DNA of 56,662 bases, taken from positions 111,157-167,818 of the forward strand of contig JAUJNH010000002.1 of assembly GCA_030448245.1 (NCBI GenBank), read 5' to 3'. This DNA is from Acidimicrobiales bacterium. Lineage in GTDB: Bacteria > Actinomycetota > Acidimicrobiia > Acidimicrobiales > JAUJNH01. Positions 1 to 8,865 of the stretch are shown one piece after another (positions within the stretch are counted from its first letter, which is position 1; the number at the start of each line of letters is the position of its first letter). Made by a program: the position numbers and the translations under genes. Below the pieces are notes generated by a model that saw only the letters and a program-made list of their open reading frames with translations, was not told the origin of the DNA and made no database searches.

Positions 1-87
1 CCGCCGGCTCTGGAGGCTGGGTGGAGCCCGCCGGCTCTGGAGGCTGGGTGGAGCCCGCCGGCTCTGGAGGCTGGGTGGAGCCTGCCG
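1..87. repeat. 27-bp tandem repeat at the left edge
   Basis: Three perfect 27-base units fill bases 1-81 and a degenerate fourth begins at 82. The unit is nine codons long. Read on the minus strand in one frame it gives the nonapeptide PAGSTQPPE over and over, and that frame stays open back into the end of the HAD gene, though it shows no ATG, GTG or TTG start. Aligned to the minus-strand unit, the repeat at the right edge of the window has the same length and matches at about 19 of 27 positions. Confidence 0.9.
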
Positions 88-147
88 TCGTTCGGGGCGG
101 GGGCTGCAGGGAGAGGGCGCCGCACAGGCGGTCGACCCTACGAGTGG

Positions 148-882
148 TCAGCTCCAGTCGGCCACCCAGCCCAGGAGCTCGTCGAGCGAGGACAGTCGCG
201 CGTCCGGGCGGACCTCGCTGGGCTTCACCACGGTGCCTTCGGGCCAGTGGGCGTGGGGGTTGGGGACGAGCGCGGTGCGCATGCCCATCTGCGAGGCGCC
301 GTGGATGTCGTCGAACAGCCGGTCGCCGACAAAGGCGGCGCGGCGGGCGTCGGGCACGTCGAGGAGGTGCAGCACGGCCTTGAAGGCCGAGGGGTGAGGC
401 TTGGTGCGGGGCAGCTCGGACGTGTACACGGTGGCGTCGAGGTAGGGGGCCAGGCCGTCCCGCTCGAGGAAGTGCTCGTGGAAGCGGCGGGGCCAGTGGG
501 TGTTCGAGAGGAGCCCGCAGCGGTAGCCGGCGTCCTGCAGGGCCTGCAGCACGGGGAGCGCCTCGGGCACGTGGCGGACGTGGGGCGTCCACGAGTCGAG
601 GTGGGCGGTCGTGGCCTGGTGCCGCACGGCAGCTCGCACGTCGAGACCGGTGGCCCGGCAGGCCTCGTCGAGGATGGCGTCGAGGGTGAACGACTTCTGG
701 TCTTCCGCCACCCGCCGCCAGGTGCCGGCCTCGATGCGGGCCAGGGTGGTCGTCAGCTCGTCCTCGCGGTCCGGGTCGAGGGCGCCCGCCGCGGCCCGCC
801 ACAGGTCGTCGAGGTCGCCGTCGGGGTGGAAGGCCAGGGTGCCGCCCCAGTCGAAGATGACGGCGTCGAGCAGGCGCCTCAC
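148..882 (-). CDS. HAD-superfamily hydrolase (244 aa)
   Basis: A cytoplasmic haloacid-dehalogenase-fold hydrolase, probably a phosphatase; substrate unknown. Motif I is FDWGGTL (nucleophile D11), the motif III lysine is in RTKPHPSAF (about K161), and motif IV is GDRLFDD (about 186-192). The acid/base aspartate normally two residues after the nucleophile is Gly, a variant known in DWGGT-type HADs. The GTG start at 882 was chosen because the preceding residues of the open frame overlap the upstream metallo-hydrolase gene; start and stop overlap as GTGA, implying translational coupling. Length is normal for a HAD with a small helical cap. Confidence 0.85.
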   Translation of the reverse strand: MRRLLDAVIFDWGGTLAFHPDGDLDDLWRAAAGALDPDREDELTTTLARIEAGTWRRVAEDQKSFTLDAILDEACRATGLDVRAAVRHQATTAHLDSWTPHVRHVPEALPVLQALQDAGYRCGLLSNTHWPRRFHEHFLERDGLAPYLDATVYTSELPRTKPHPSAFKAVLHLLDVPDARRAAFVGDRLFDDIHGASQMGMRTALVPNPHAHWPEGTVVKPSEVRPDARLSSLDELLGWVADWS

Positions 883-1856
883 TGCTGCGGCGGCGGGTGC
901 CGGTGCTGGTGGTGGGGCTCCTGGCCGGGGGAGGAGCCCTTCGTCTGCTCCAGCCACCGGCGCAGCCCGGCGGCGTTGCTGTGGACCCCGTTGAGGGTGG
1001 CCAGCTTCTCCTGGTGCTCCTCGGGGATGTCGTCGAGGTCGCCGGCGAAGGCCTGTTCGAGCGCGCCGGCGACGTCGTCGCCCCGCCGCCAGGCCGCCTC
1101 GGCCACCTCGGCCCAGCGGCGCAGGGTCCCCTCGGCCTCCGCGAGCACGGTGCCGGGATCGGGGACAAGTCCGTAGTGGGCGAAGCACAGGGCCCGGGGC
1201 CGACGGTCCCGGAAGCGCTGGAGCGAGGTCAGGGCCTGGTCGAGGTCGAAGTCGGGTGGCGGGGTGGCGGGCCGCAGCACGCCGCCGTCGGGCAGGCGCA
1301 CGCCGACGGCGTCTCCGGTGAACAGCAGCCCGCTGCCCCCGTCGCCCTCGTCGTGCACGGCCAGGTGGTGCTTGGCGTGGCCGGGCGAGTCGACGCAGAC
1401 AAGGCGGCGCCCCGGGCCGATGTCGATGGCGTCACCGTCCTCGAGCACGTGGACCCGGTCGGCCGGCGTGGGGTCGAGGCGGCCGTAGAGGGAGTCGAGC
1501 AGGTCGCCGTAGACCTGGGCGGCGCTGGCCACCAGCCGGCTCGGGTCGATCAGGTGGCGGGCGCCCTTGCCGTGCACGTGGACGGTGGCCCGAGGAAAGG
1601 CGCGGGCCACGTCGCCGACGCCGCCGGCGTGGTCGAGGTGGATGTGGGTGACGACCACGTGGGCCAGGTCGTCGGCCCCCACCCCCAGCTCGGCCAGCGA
1701 GGACAGGAGGGTGGGCACCGAGGACTGGCTGCCCGTCTCGACCAGGACCGGTTCCGGGCCGGTGACCAGGTAGCCGGCGGTGACCCGCTCCCACCCCCCG
1801 AGCAGGGTGTCGACCTCGACCACCCCGGGGGCCAGCTCGGTCGGGTCGCGTCCCAT
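879..1856 (-). CDS. metallo-beta-lactamase-fold hydrolase (325 aa)
   Basis: A metal-dependent hydrolase of the MBL superfamily. The zinc motif is THIHLDHAGG (H71, H73, D75, H76). Later metal ligands fit VDSPGHAKHH and LFTGDAVG, and a C-terminal CFAHYG supplies a late His. The first 40 residues (LAPGVVEVDTLLGG, then TAGYLVTG) are the usual first two beta strands, which supports the ATG at 1856 rather than the longer open frame. It overlaps the HAD gene downstream by 4 bp and stands divergent from the gene at 1875, leaving an 18-bp gap. The C-terminal helices are those of glyoxalase-II-like or RNase Z-like relatives; the substrate cannot be told. Confidence 0.85.
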   Translation of the reverse strand: MGRDPTELAPGVVEVDTLLGGWERVTAGYLVTGPEPVLVETGSQSSVPTLLSSLAELGVGADDLAHVVVTHIHLDHAGGVGDVARAFPRATVHVHGKGARHLIDPSRLVASAAQVYGDLLDSLYGRLDPTPADRVHVLEDGDAIDIGPGRRLVCVDSPGHAKHHLAVHDEGDGGSGLLFTGDAVGVRLPDGGVLRPATPPPDFDLDQALTSLQRFRDRRPRALCFAHYGLVPDPGTVLAEAEGTLRRWAEVAEAAWRRGDDVAGALEQAFAGDLDDIPEEHQEKLATLNGVHSNAAGLRRWLEQTKGSSPGQEPHHQHRHPPPQQ

Positions 1857-1874
1857 GGATGGGACGCTAGAGGG

Positions 1875-2261
1875 GTGCCCGACCAACTGCCCGACCCCTG
1901 CCCCACCTGTGGCTTCGACGGCCGGAGCCTTCGCCCGCCCGACCTCGTCGCCACCCTCCGCTCGCTGGGCCGCCGCTGGACCGCCGTCCTGCGGGGGAAG
2001 CGGGGGGAGGAGGCCCGCCCCCACGCCGAGGCCGCCCTGGACGGGTTGCTGGCCGCGGCCCGGCCCATCCGGGCCGAGGTGGGACGCTTCGGCACCCGCC
2101 CGGAGACCACGGCCGCCGGGATCGCCACGGCGGCCGAGGCCATCGCCGACGCCCTCGAGGGCCCCGACCGGCCCTTCGAGCGTCCTGGGGTGCTCGAGGC
2201 CGCCACCGCTGCCGCCCATGCCGGCATCCACCACCTGCGCGAGGCGGAGCGGGGCCGCTGA
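1875..2261 (+). CDS. DinB-like helical protein with CPTCG knuckle (128 aa)
   Basis: A small protein starting at a GTG 18 bp from the divergent metallo-hydrolase start. The N-terminus has a CPTCGFDG knuckle, followed by amphipathic helices and a C-terminal AGIHHLREAERG. The knuckle followed by RxxD and a His-rich last helix (HHLREAER) resembles the ends of actinobacterial DinB/MDMPI-type four-helix proteins, where such His residues bind metal. The middle is not strongly diagnostic, so the family call is tentative. It could also be a small unclassified zinc-ribbon protein. Confidence 0.45.
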   Translation: MPDQLPDPCPTCGFDGRSLRPPDLVATLRSLGRRWTAVLRGKRGEEARPHAEAALDGLLAAARPIRAEVGRFGTRPETTAAGIATAAEAIADALEGPDRPFERPGVLEAATAAAHAGIHHLREAERGR

Positions 2262-2276
2262 TCGGACGACCGCCGG

Positions 2277-2888
2277 TCAGGCCTCGACGGGCGTGCCCCG
2301 GACGAGGGTGAGGGGGATGGTGCCGGACCAGGCGGGCCAGGTGGCGTCGGCCTCGTCGTCGACGGGTGGGCCGCTGCGGGTCTTGGCCGACGCCTCGGCG
2401 AGGTCGAGGGCCAGCACTCTGGTCGACCGCAGCTCGCTGGCGCTCGGCGGGCGGGCCTCGGCCGAGCGTCCGGCGGCCACGTGGTCGACGATGGCGGCCA
2501 GGGCGAGGCGGTGCTCGTCCTCGTCGCCGACCCGCCGGCCCGTCCCGTACACCACGACCGACCGGTAGTTGAGCGAGTGGTGGAAGGCGGAGCGGGCCAG
2601 CACCAGCCCGTCGAGCAGGGTGACGGTGGCGCACACCGGGGCGTCCTCAGCGGCCCGCAGCAGGGCGTTGCCGGCGGCTCCGTGGAGGTACAGGGTGCTG
2701 GCGACGCGGGCGTAGGCCATCGGCAGGACCACCGGCCCCTGGTCGCTGAGGATGCCGACGTGGGCCACCAGCCCCTCGTCCAGGATGGCGTGCACGGTGG
2801 CCTGGTCGTAGACCCCCCGCTCGGGGTGGCGCCGCAGTCGGGTGCGTCCCGTGGGCGGGGACTCGCCGTCGCTCGGAGGGGCGGTCAT
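2277..2888 (-). CDS. pyridoxamine 5'-phosphate oxidase-like flavin-binding protein (203 aa)
   Basis: A split-barrel FMN-binding protein of the NimA/Pyridox_ox_2 type. Family features seen in order: RLRRHPERGVYD near residue 17, ILDEGLVAHVGI, VVLPMAYARV, LYLHGAAGNALLRA, then VCATVTLLDGLVLARSAFHHSLNYRSVVVYG, whose HHSxNYRSVVVxG is the classic signature. The ATG at 2888 directly precedes the conserved Arg-rich start, whereas the open frame continues upstream without homology. Members are cytosolic flavin reductases or nitroimidazole-resistance-like proteins; substrate unknown. It converges with the gene ending at 2261 and is divergent from the gene starting at 2949. Confidence 0.85.
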   Translation of the reverse strand: MTAPPSDGESPPTGRTRLRRHPERGVYDQATVHAILDEGLVAHVGILSDQGPVVLPMAYARVASTLYLHGAAGNALLRAAEDAPVCATVTLLDGLVLARSAFHHSLNYRSVVVYGTGRRVGDEDEHRLALAAIVDHVAAGRSAEARPPSASELRSTRVLALDLAEASAKTRSGPPVDDEADATWPAWSGTIPLTLVRGTPVEA

Positions 2889-2948
2889 GGCGCAGATCCT
2901 GGTGTCGAACGGGTGTCGCCGCCAGCGAGTTCGGGGAAGGGTGTGGCC

Positions 2949-3455
2949 GTGGAGCGCGTGGCGACCAACACCCAGCCACTCCCGGTCGTCGAGACCGTCG
3001 CCGCCCCCGTCGAGCCCGCGACCACCGCGGCGCTCCCACCGGTGCCGCCGGGCCGGCTGCCTCCGCCCCCGCCGCCTGGCCCCCTGCCCCCGCCCCCGCC
3101 GGTGCGACGTGACCGGACGCCACTGGTGCTCGGTCTGCTCGCCGTGGGGGCCCTGGTGGCCCTGCTCCTGTCGGTCATGGCGTTGACCGGGCGGGACCGG
3201 CCGGCTCCCCCACCCGATCCGGCCGCCGTGGAGCCGGCCACGACCGTGGCGCCGCCGCCGGTGCCCGACACGACGGTGGCTGCGACCACGGTGCCCGCCA
3301 CCACGCTGCCGGCGGTGAAGGCGCCGCCCTCCACCGTCCGGCGGGTCACGGCCACCACCGCGGCCAGGACGGCCACCACGGCCAGGGCGACCACGGCCAC
3401 CACGTCGGCGCCCGACAAGCCGGGCAGGGGTGGCGGAGGCAAGGGCAAGGACTGA
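2949..3455 (+). CDS. Pro-rich / single-TM / Thr-rich membrane protein, paralogue 1 (168 aa)
   Basis: No known family. The N-terminal about 60 residues are Pro-rich with runs of P6 and P5. One transmembrane segment follows (TPLVLGLLAVGALVALLLSV). The C-terminal half is Thr/Ala/Val/Pro-rich (TTVAATTVPATTLP) and ends in a basic GGGGKGKD. A cytoplasmic Pro-rich tail and an extracytoplasmic, possibly glycosylated Thr stalk is the likely topology (inference). Of three in-frame GTG codons, 2949 is preferred because GGGGAAGG at 2933-2940 lies 8 bases upstream. The next gene has the same architecture, so this is a tandem paralogous pair. Confidence 0.6.
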   Translation: MERVATNTQPLPVVETVAAPVEPATTAALPPVPPGRLPPPPPPGPLPPPPPVRRDRTPLVLGLLAVGALVALLLSVMALTGRDRPAPPPDPAAVEPATTVAPPPVPDTTVAATTVPATTLPAVKAPPSTVRRVTATTAARTATTARATTATTSAPDKPGRGGGGKGKD

Positions 3456-3464
3456 GCGCCTTCG

Positions 3465-3480
3465 CCCCGGCGTGCCGGGG
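3465..3480 (+). terminator. GC hairpin after the first Pro/Thr-rich gene
   Basis: CCCCGGC-GT-GCCGGGG is a perfect 7-bp inverted repeat starting 9 bases after the stop at 3455 and ending about 26 bases before the next start. There is no T tract, so it may be a weak or Rho-assisted terminator, or an mRNA-stabilising hairpin between the two paralogues. Confidence 0.35.
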
Positions 3481-3506
3481 TCCCGCAGTTGGGGCAGGCT
3501 GGACCA

Positions 3507-3908
3507 ATGGAACCGCAGAGGCCCCGGCGCGACCAGCCGCCGCTCGACGAGACGGTGGCCATGCCGGTGGTGCCGTCGGCGCCGCCTCCGACCTACCTGC
3601 CCCCACCACCCCCGCCGCGCCGTCCGCCGCCCGGGAACGCCTGGCTGCTGGTCCTCGGGCTGATCGGCGTGGTGGTCGTCCTCGTGCTGATCGCGCTGTT
3701 TCTCACCCGGCTGGGCGACGACAGCCCGGCCGAGGTCCCCGTGACGACCACGACGCCCACCACGGCGGCTCCTGTCACCACCCGCCGGACCACCGTGTCG
3801 ACGGCCCGGGCCACGGTTCCCACCACGCGCCTGACCACCACCACCGCCCGCGTCACCACCACCAGGGCGCCGACGACCACCACCAGCACCACCACCCTGT
3901 TCCCGTGA
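3507..3908 (+). CDS. Pro-rich / single-TM / Thr-rich membrane protein, paralogue 2 (133 aa)
   Basis: Same layout as the preceding gene: a short charged N-terminus, a Pro-rich stretch (YLPPPPPPRRPPP, about 30-42), one transmembrane segment (WLLVLGLIGVVVVLVLIALF, about 45-65) and a tail made almost wholly of Thr, Arg, Ala and Val (RTTVSTARATVPTTRLTTTT). The ATG at 3507 follows a GGGGCAGG at about 3490. It converges on the ABC-F gene with a 7-bp gap. The low-complexity tail is typical of actinobacterial cell-surface stalks. No catalytic motif is visible. Confidence 0.6.
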   Translation: MEPQRPRRDQPPLDETVAMPVVPSAPPPTYLPPPPPPRRPPPGNAWLLVLGLIGVVVVLVLIALFLTRLGDDSPAEVPVTTTTPTTAAPVTTRRTTVSTARATVPTTRLTTTTARVTTTRAPTTTTSTTTLFP

Positions 3909-3915
3909 CGGGCGG

Positions 3916-5502
<1,587 letters not shown>

Positions 5503-5628
5503 GGGGCCCCAGTCTGGTCGATCGGGCCCGGCAAGCCGACCTGGTTGTCCGGCGCCAACGTCTTCACCATCGTCGCACCCTGTGGTGCCGGCCGAGGAGG
5601 CGCCGGCCCTCCGGTCCCGCTGGGGCCC

Positions 5629-6060
5629 TCAGGCGCGGGCGAACTCGCCGGGGAGGGGGGCGGTCCGCCGAGCCCGGCCGAAGAGGAGCGACGCCAGACC
5701 GCAGACAACGGCGACGCCCTCGGCCACCAGCAGCAGGAGCGTCGTCGGGATGCCGAGCAGCTCGGCCCCCTCCGGCGCCAGGCCCATCTCCTTCCAGGGG
5801 CCGTGGAGGGTGGGCAGCTCGGCCGTCCGGGAGACGGCAAAGGCGGCGAGGAACAGCGCGTTGGCCACGGCAGCCGGGAGGGCCGCCCACCGCCGGTTGA
5901 GGAAGGCGAGCAGCCCCAGGGCCACAGCCAGCACGGCCGAGGCCAGGATCAGCTCGCGCACCGGCGCCGAGCGGTACCCGTGGTTCGCCCAGATGTCCCA
6001 GTGGATGGCGCCGGCCGCGATGCTAGCGATGGCGGTCACGACTCGCAGCACGGTGTTCAT
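5629..6060 (-). CDS. four-helix integral membrane protein (143 aa)
   Basis: An unrecognised small membrane protein. Hydrophobic segments lie at about 3-18, 36-54, 58-78 and 104-127, with a conserved-looking HWDIWANHGY after the first. Its ATG overlaps the folK stop (ATGA at 6057-6060), so it is the last gene of a folB-folK-membrane protein operon. The His/Trp motif in the first loop could be functional, but no family could be assigned. Confidence 0.6.
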   Translation of the reverse strand: MNTVLRVVTAIASIAAGAIHWDIWANHGYRSAPVRELILASAVLAVALGLLAFLNRRWAALPAAVANALFLAAFAVSRTAELPTLHGPWKEMGLAPEGAELLGIPTTLLLLVAEGVAVVCGLASLLFGRARRTAPLPGEFARA

Positions 6061-6557
6061 GACCGCTGTTCGGAGCGGGCGGCCTGCGGGGATGGCTGGA
6101 GGACGAGGGCGGTGGCCTCGACCCCGGCCCAGCCCCCTTCCGGTGGGCTCACCAGGTCGGGCGCCACGTCGGCCAGGGGCGCCAGGACGAACCCCCGCTC
6201 CTCCAGCCGCGGGTGGGGGACGGTCAGCTCGGGCGAGTCGACCCGCTCGTCGCCGACCAGCAGCACGTCGACGTCGAGCTGGCGAGGGCCCCAGCGTTCG
6301 CCCCGCACCCGGCCGGCGTCGGCCTCGAGCGTCTGGGCCACTGCCAGCAGCTGGCGGGCGTCGAGGTCGGTCTTGAGGGCGACCACGGCGTTGAGGTACG
6401 GCCCCTGGTCGGGGCCGCCTACCGGCGCGGTCTCGTAGACCCGGGAGACGCCGGTGACCTCGATCCCTGGGGTGGCGGCGAGGGCGGTGACGGCGGACTG
6501 CAGGAAGCCGAGCCGATCGCCCAGGTTGGAGCCGAGCGCCAGGTGGGCCCGGGTCAC
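6057..6557 (-). CDS. folK: 2-amino-4-hydroxy-6-hydroxymethyldihydropteridine diphosphokinase
   Basis: FolK transfers pyrophosphate from ATP to 6-hydroxymethyl-7,8-dihydropterin in folate synthesis. The 166-aa protein starts HLALGSNLGDR (about 5-15), has YETAPVGGPDQGPYLN (about 41-56), the signature RWGPRQLDVDVLL (88-100) with both catalytic aspartates D95 and D97, and VPHPRLEERGFVLAPL. The GTG start overlaps the folB stop (GTGA), and its stop overlaps the next gene. The C-terminal 25 residues extend a little beyond the usual end of the family. Confidence 0.95.
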   Translation of the reverse strand: MTRAHLALGSNLGDRLGFLQSAVTALAATPGIEVTGVSRVYETAPVGGPDQGPYLNAVVALKTDLDARQLLAVAQTLEADAGRVRGERWGPRQLDVDVLLVGDERVDSPELTVPHPRLEERGFVLAPLADVAPDLVSPPEGGWAGVEATALVLQPSPQAARSEQRS

Positions 6558-6973
6558 GCCCGGGAGGTGGTTGGCTCCGCCGCTGGGAGGGGTGCCCCGG
6601 CGGGCGGCGTCACCGTGCGCTGCAGCGTGACGCCGACCGAGGCCACCTGCACCGGGACGGGCGGCCGCAGCTTGCGCACCGAGACCTCGACCGAGCGGAC
6701 GCCGAAGAGGCTGGTGCAGATCCCGGCGATCCGGTCGGCCAGCCGCTCGAGGAGCTGGTAGGACTCGAGCTCGACCGTGCGGGCCACCGCTTCGGTCAGC
6801 ACGCCGTAGTCGACCGTGTCCTCCAGCCGGTCGCTGGCGGCCGCGACCGACAGGTCAGCCTCGATGCGCAGGTCGACCTCGAACGGCTGGGATCGGGCCT
6901 GCTCCTCGGCCAGGACACCGTGCCGGCCGATGGCCCGTATCCCCAGGATCTCGATGGTGCCCACGAGGGGCAC
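6554..6973 (-). CDS. folB: dihydroneopterin aldolase
   Basis: FolB converts 7,8-dihydroneopterin to 6-hydroxymethyldihydropterin and glycolaldehyde, the step before FolK. In the 139-aa protein the family start IEILGIRAIGRHGVLAEEQ (8-25) carries the catalytic Glu (E23/E24), VDYGVLTEAV has the active-site Tyr (Y56), and SVRKLRPPVP has the catalytic Lys (K101). The last about 20 residues (PPAGAPLPAAEPTTS) are a low-complexity tail. GTG start at 6973. Neither folP nor a full folE lies upstream, unlike the common folE-folP-folB-folK order. Confidence 0.93.
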   Translation of the reverse strand: MPLVGTIEILGIRAIGRHGVLAEEQARSQPFEVDLRIEADLSVAAASDRLEDTVDYGVLTEAVARTVELESYQLLERLADRIAGICTSLFGVRSVEVSVRKLRPPVPVQVASVGVTLQRTVTPPAGAPLPAAEPTTSRA

Positions 6974-7044
6974 GGTAGCGGCACCATGGGGGCCTGACCA
7001 CCCCCGATCCGAGCCACCTTCCCTTCCCCCTCCGCACGCTCAGC

Positions 7045-7767
7045 GTGGGGCTGCGGCCGGTTCCGGTCGACGACTGGCTCGAGCCCGCCAGCCCCGACGA
7101 GCTGGCCGCCAAGGTGGCCGACCTGGACGCCCACCCGGACGCGGTGGCCTGGCTGCCGGGCAGCGAGGCGGCGCAGTCGGAGCTGGCCGGGGTCCTGGGT
7201 GCCTCGCCGGCCACCATCGAGGGCTGCGCCCGGGCGGTGGTCGACGACCTGTGCCTGCTCGACGGGGAGACCCTGGTGCTGGTGGCGGGGGCGGTGGCCC
7301 ATCCCAACCGGTGGCGCCTGGCCGACAAGCTCGGGGCGCCGCTCCTGGGGGTCCACGGCCCGGTGCCGGGCTACCCGGGGCGGCTGGCCGGGCAGGTCGA
7401 GCGGGTGCTGCGCTCGCTGACGCCGGGCCGGGCCGTCGAGCGCCGCAGCTGGGCCCTGCTCGACGACCCGACCCTGCACCAGCCGGTGCCGACGGCCGGG
7501 GTCCCGGCATCGTTCGACCCGGCGGGGCTGTGGCTGCGGGTCGAGCGCCAGGCGTTGCGCCGCCTCCCGGTCACCGGGGCGGTCGTGTTCGCCATCCGCA
7601 CCCGGCAGTGGCGGCTGGACGAGCTGGCCGCCCACCCCGGCCAGGCTGGCGGTCTCGCCGCCTCGCTGCGTTCGACCCCCGACGACCTGGCCGGCTACAA
7701 GGGCGTCGCAGTCATCCGGCCCGCCCTCCTCGCCTGGCTCGACCGGGTGGCCGCCGGCGTCAGCTGA
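7045..7767 (+). CDS. DUF3445 family protein (haem-dependent oxidative N-demethylase-like)
   Basis: The protein matches the DUF3445/HDOD-type family by GLRPVPVDDWLEP at its start, LAGVLGASPATIEG, a VHGPVPGYPGRLAGQVERVL core with ERRSWALLDDPTLHQP, then LWLRVERQALRRLPVTGAVVFAIRT. Family members are soluble haem proteins that oxidatively demethylate amines. GTG 7045 is the first standard start, but the open frame extends back to 6979 and encodes a family-like LPFPLRTLS just before it. A CTG at 6994 may therefore be the real start; no good ribosome binding site distinguishes them. It overlaps the convergent small gene by 8 bp. Confidence 0.7.
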   Translation: MGLRPVPVDDWLEPASPDELAAKVADLDAHPDAVAWLPGSEAAQSELAGVLGASPATIEGCARAVVDDLCLLDGETLVLVAGAVAHPNRWRLADKLGAPLLGVHGPVPGYPGRLAGQVERVLRSLTPGRAVERRSWALLDDPTLHQPVPTAGVPASFDPAGLWLRVERQALRRLPVTGAVVFAIRTRQWRLDELAAHPGQAGGLAASLRSTPDDLAGYKGVAVIRPALLAWLDRVAAGVS

Positions 7768-7915
7768 AGCTGGCGGGGGCCTCGGCGTCGGCGCCGTAGT
7801 CGCACCCGCCATCGTCCTTGCCGCCACCGATGGTGTCGGCGCCGGCGGATCCCGGGATGAGGGCGAGGAGGACGGCGGCCAGACCGGCGAGGACGATGCG
7901 CTTGCGCTTGGTCAT
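7760..7915 (-). CDS. small secreted peptide with signal sequence (51 aa)
   Basis: ATG at 7915 gives MTKRKRIVLAGLAAVLLALI, a textbook signal peptide (KRKR then a hydrophobic core), with likely cleavage after GSAGA (about residue 26). The mature part of some 25 residues is acidic and Gly-rich, with one Cys (KDDGGCDYGADAE). Its stop overlaps the end of the DUF3445 gene tail to tail. Unknown function; the lone Cys and acidic cluster could be for metal binding or dimer formation (inference). Confidence 0.6.
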   Translation of the reverse strand: MTKRKRIVLAGLAAVLLALIPGSAGADTIGGGKDDGGCDYGADAEAPASFS

Positions 7916-7935
7916 GGGCGCACCTTACGCCCACC

Positions 7936-8445
7936 ATGGCGGCAATGCTCGCCGACCTCGCCATGGCCGCGGCCTGCGTCCTGGCCGCCACGTTCGCCTG
8001 GGCCGGGGCGGCGAAGCTCGGCCAGCCGTCCGACACCGTGGCCGGCTTCGAAGACCTCGGCCTGGGCGCGGCCACGGCCCTGGCCAGGGTCGTGCCGGCA
8101 GTCGAGCTCCTCCTCGCGGTGGCGCTGCTGGCCGCTCCCCGCATCGGCGGGGCCGTCGCTCTCGTCCTCCTGGCCGCGTTCTGCGTGGTGCTCGTGCGGG
8201 CCCTGAGGCGTGGCGTGGAGGTGCGCTGCGCCTGCTTCGGCCAGGCGGGTGGTCCCCCGCTGTCGGTCGTCGACCTGGTCCGCAACGGGCTCCTCGGTCT
8301 CCTCGCTGGCCTCGCCCTGGCCGCGGACCAGCCCCGGGTGCCGTCCCTTCCGGCGAGCGGTTTGATGGCGTCAGCCGTGCTCGCCGGCGCCGCCGGGCTC
8401 CTCGCCCTCCGCCGCCGCCGCTCGCAATCGGTGCAGCAGCCCTAA
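7936..8445 (+). CDS. MauE/DoxX-like membrane protein (169 aa)
   Basis: Four or more membrane helices in the MauE arrangement: a first helix ending AWAGAAKLGQP, a second after VVPAVELLLAV, a third, then CACFG (98-102) before a PLSVVDLVRNGLLGLLAG helix. MauE-family proteins serve in disulfide or quinone maturation of periplasmic proteins, and the CxCFG pair fits a redox role. It diverges from the secreted peptide gene with a 20-bp gap, so the two could share a control region. The last 25 residues end in an Arg-rich cytoplasmic tail. Confidence 0.7.
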   Translation: MAAMLADLAMAAACVLAATFAWAGAAKLGQPSDTVAGFEDLGLGAATALARVVPAVELLLAVALLAAPRIGGAVALVLLAAFCVVLVRALRRGVEVRCACFGQAGGPPLSVVDLVRNGLLGLLAGLALAADQPRVPSLPASGLMASAVLAGAAGLLALRRRRSQSVQQP

Positions 8446-8780
8446 GAGCGGCTGCCGCCGCCCGTGCGGCGACGGTGGCGCCAGAGCAGTGATCCCAGCT
8501 CGGTGAGGACGGCGAAGCCCAGCCCGACCAGAAGCAGGATGGCGAACAGAGGAGCGTCGATGCCGCCCCAGAGGAGGTTCAATCGGGTGCGCCCGGTGTT
8601 CTGGGCGAGGACGACGACCACGATGAGACCGACGACCAGCATGGCCACGGTCCACTTGGTGACGCCAGTGCCCCGTGCCTCGGGCCGGCCACCTCGCCCC
8701 AGGTCGAGCCGGGCCTGCTCCCGCCGTTCGGCCGGGTCGTCGGGCACGTCGTGACCGGGGCGGCGGAGGGTGCGGGACAT
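8442..8780 (-). CDS. LapA/DUF1049 domain membrane protein (112 aa)
   Basis: A hydrophilic, Arg-rich N-terminus of about 40 residues is followed by WTVAMLVVGLIVVVVLAQN, then TGRTRLNLLWGGIDAPL and a second helix LFAILLLVGLGFAVLTELGSLL, ending in RHRRRTGGG. The two-helix layout with VLAQNTGRTRLNLLWG between is the LapA domain. The ATG at 8780 is the only good start. It overlaps the end of the MauE-like gene by 4 bp and diverges from the ferritin-like gene. Confidence 0.75.
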   Translation of the reverse strand: MSRTLRRPGHDVPDDPAERREQARLDLGRGGRPEARGTGVTKWTVAMLVVGLIVVVVLAQNTGRTRLNLLWGGIDAPLFAILLLVGLGFAVLTELGSLLWRHRRRTGGGSRS

Positions 8781-8865
8781 CGGCGAGGTTCTACCCCCCG
8801 CCCGCCTCGGACATGCCGGCCGGATCCGTAACTCATGGGGATCCGGATGGGGGAGGATGGGCGCC

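Noticed and set aside
3440..3490. Minus-strand CPNCG zinc-ribbon reading
   Set aside because: It lies antisense to the end of the Pro/Thr-rich gene and the hairpin, and the surrounding frame has the codon pattern of a shadow.
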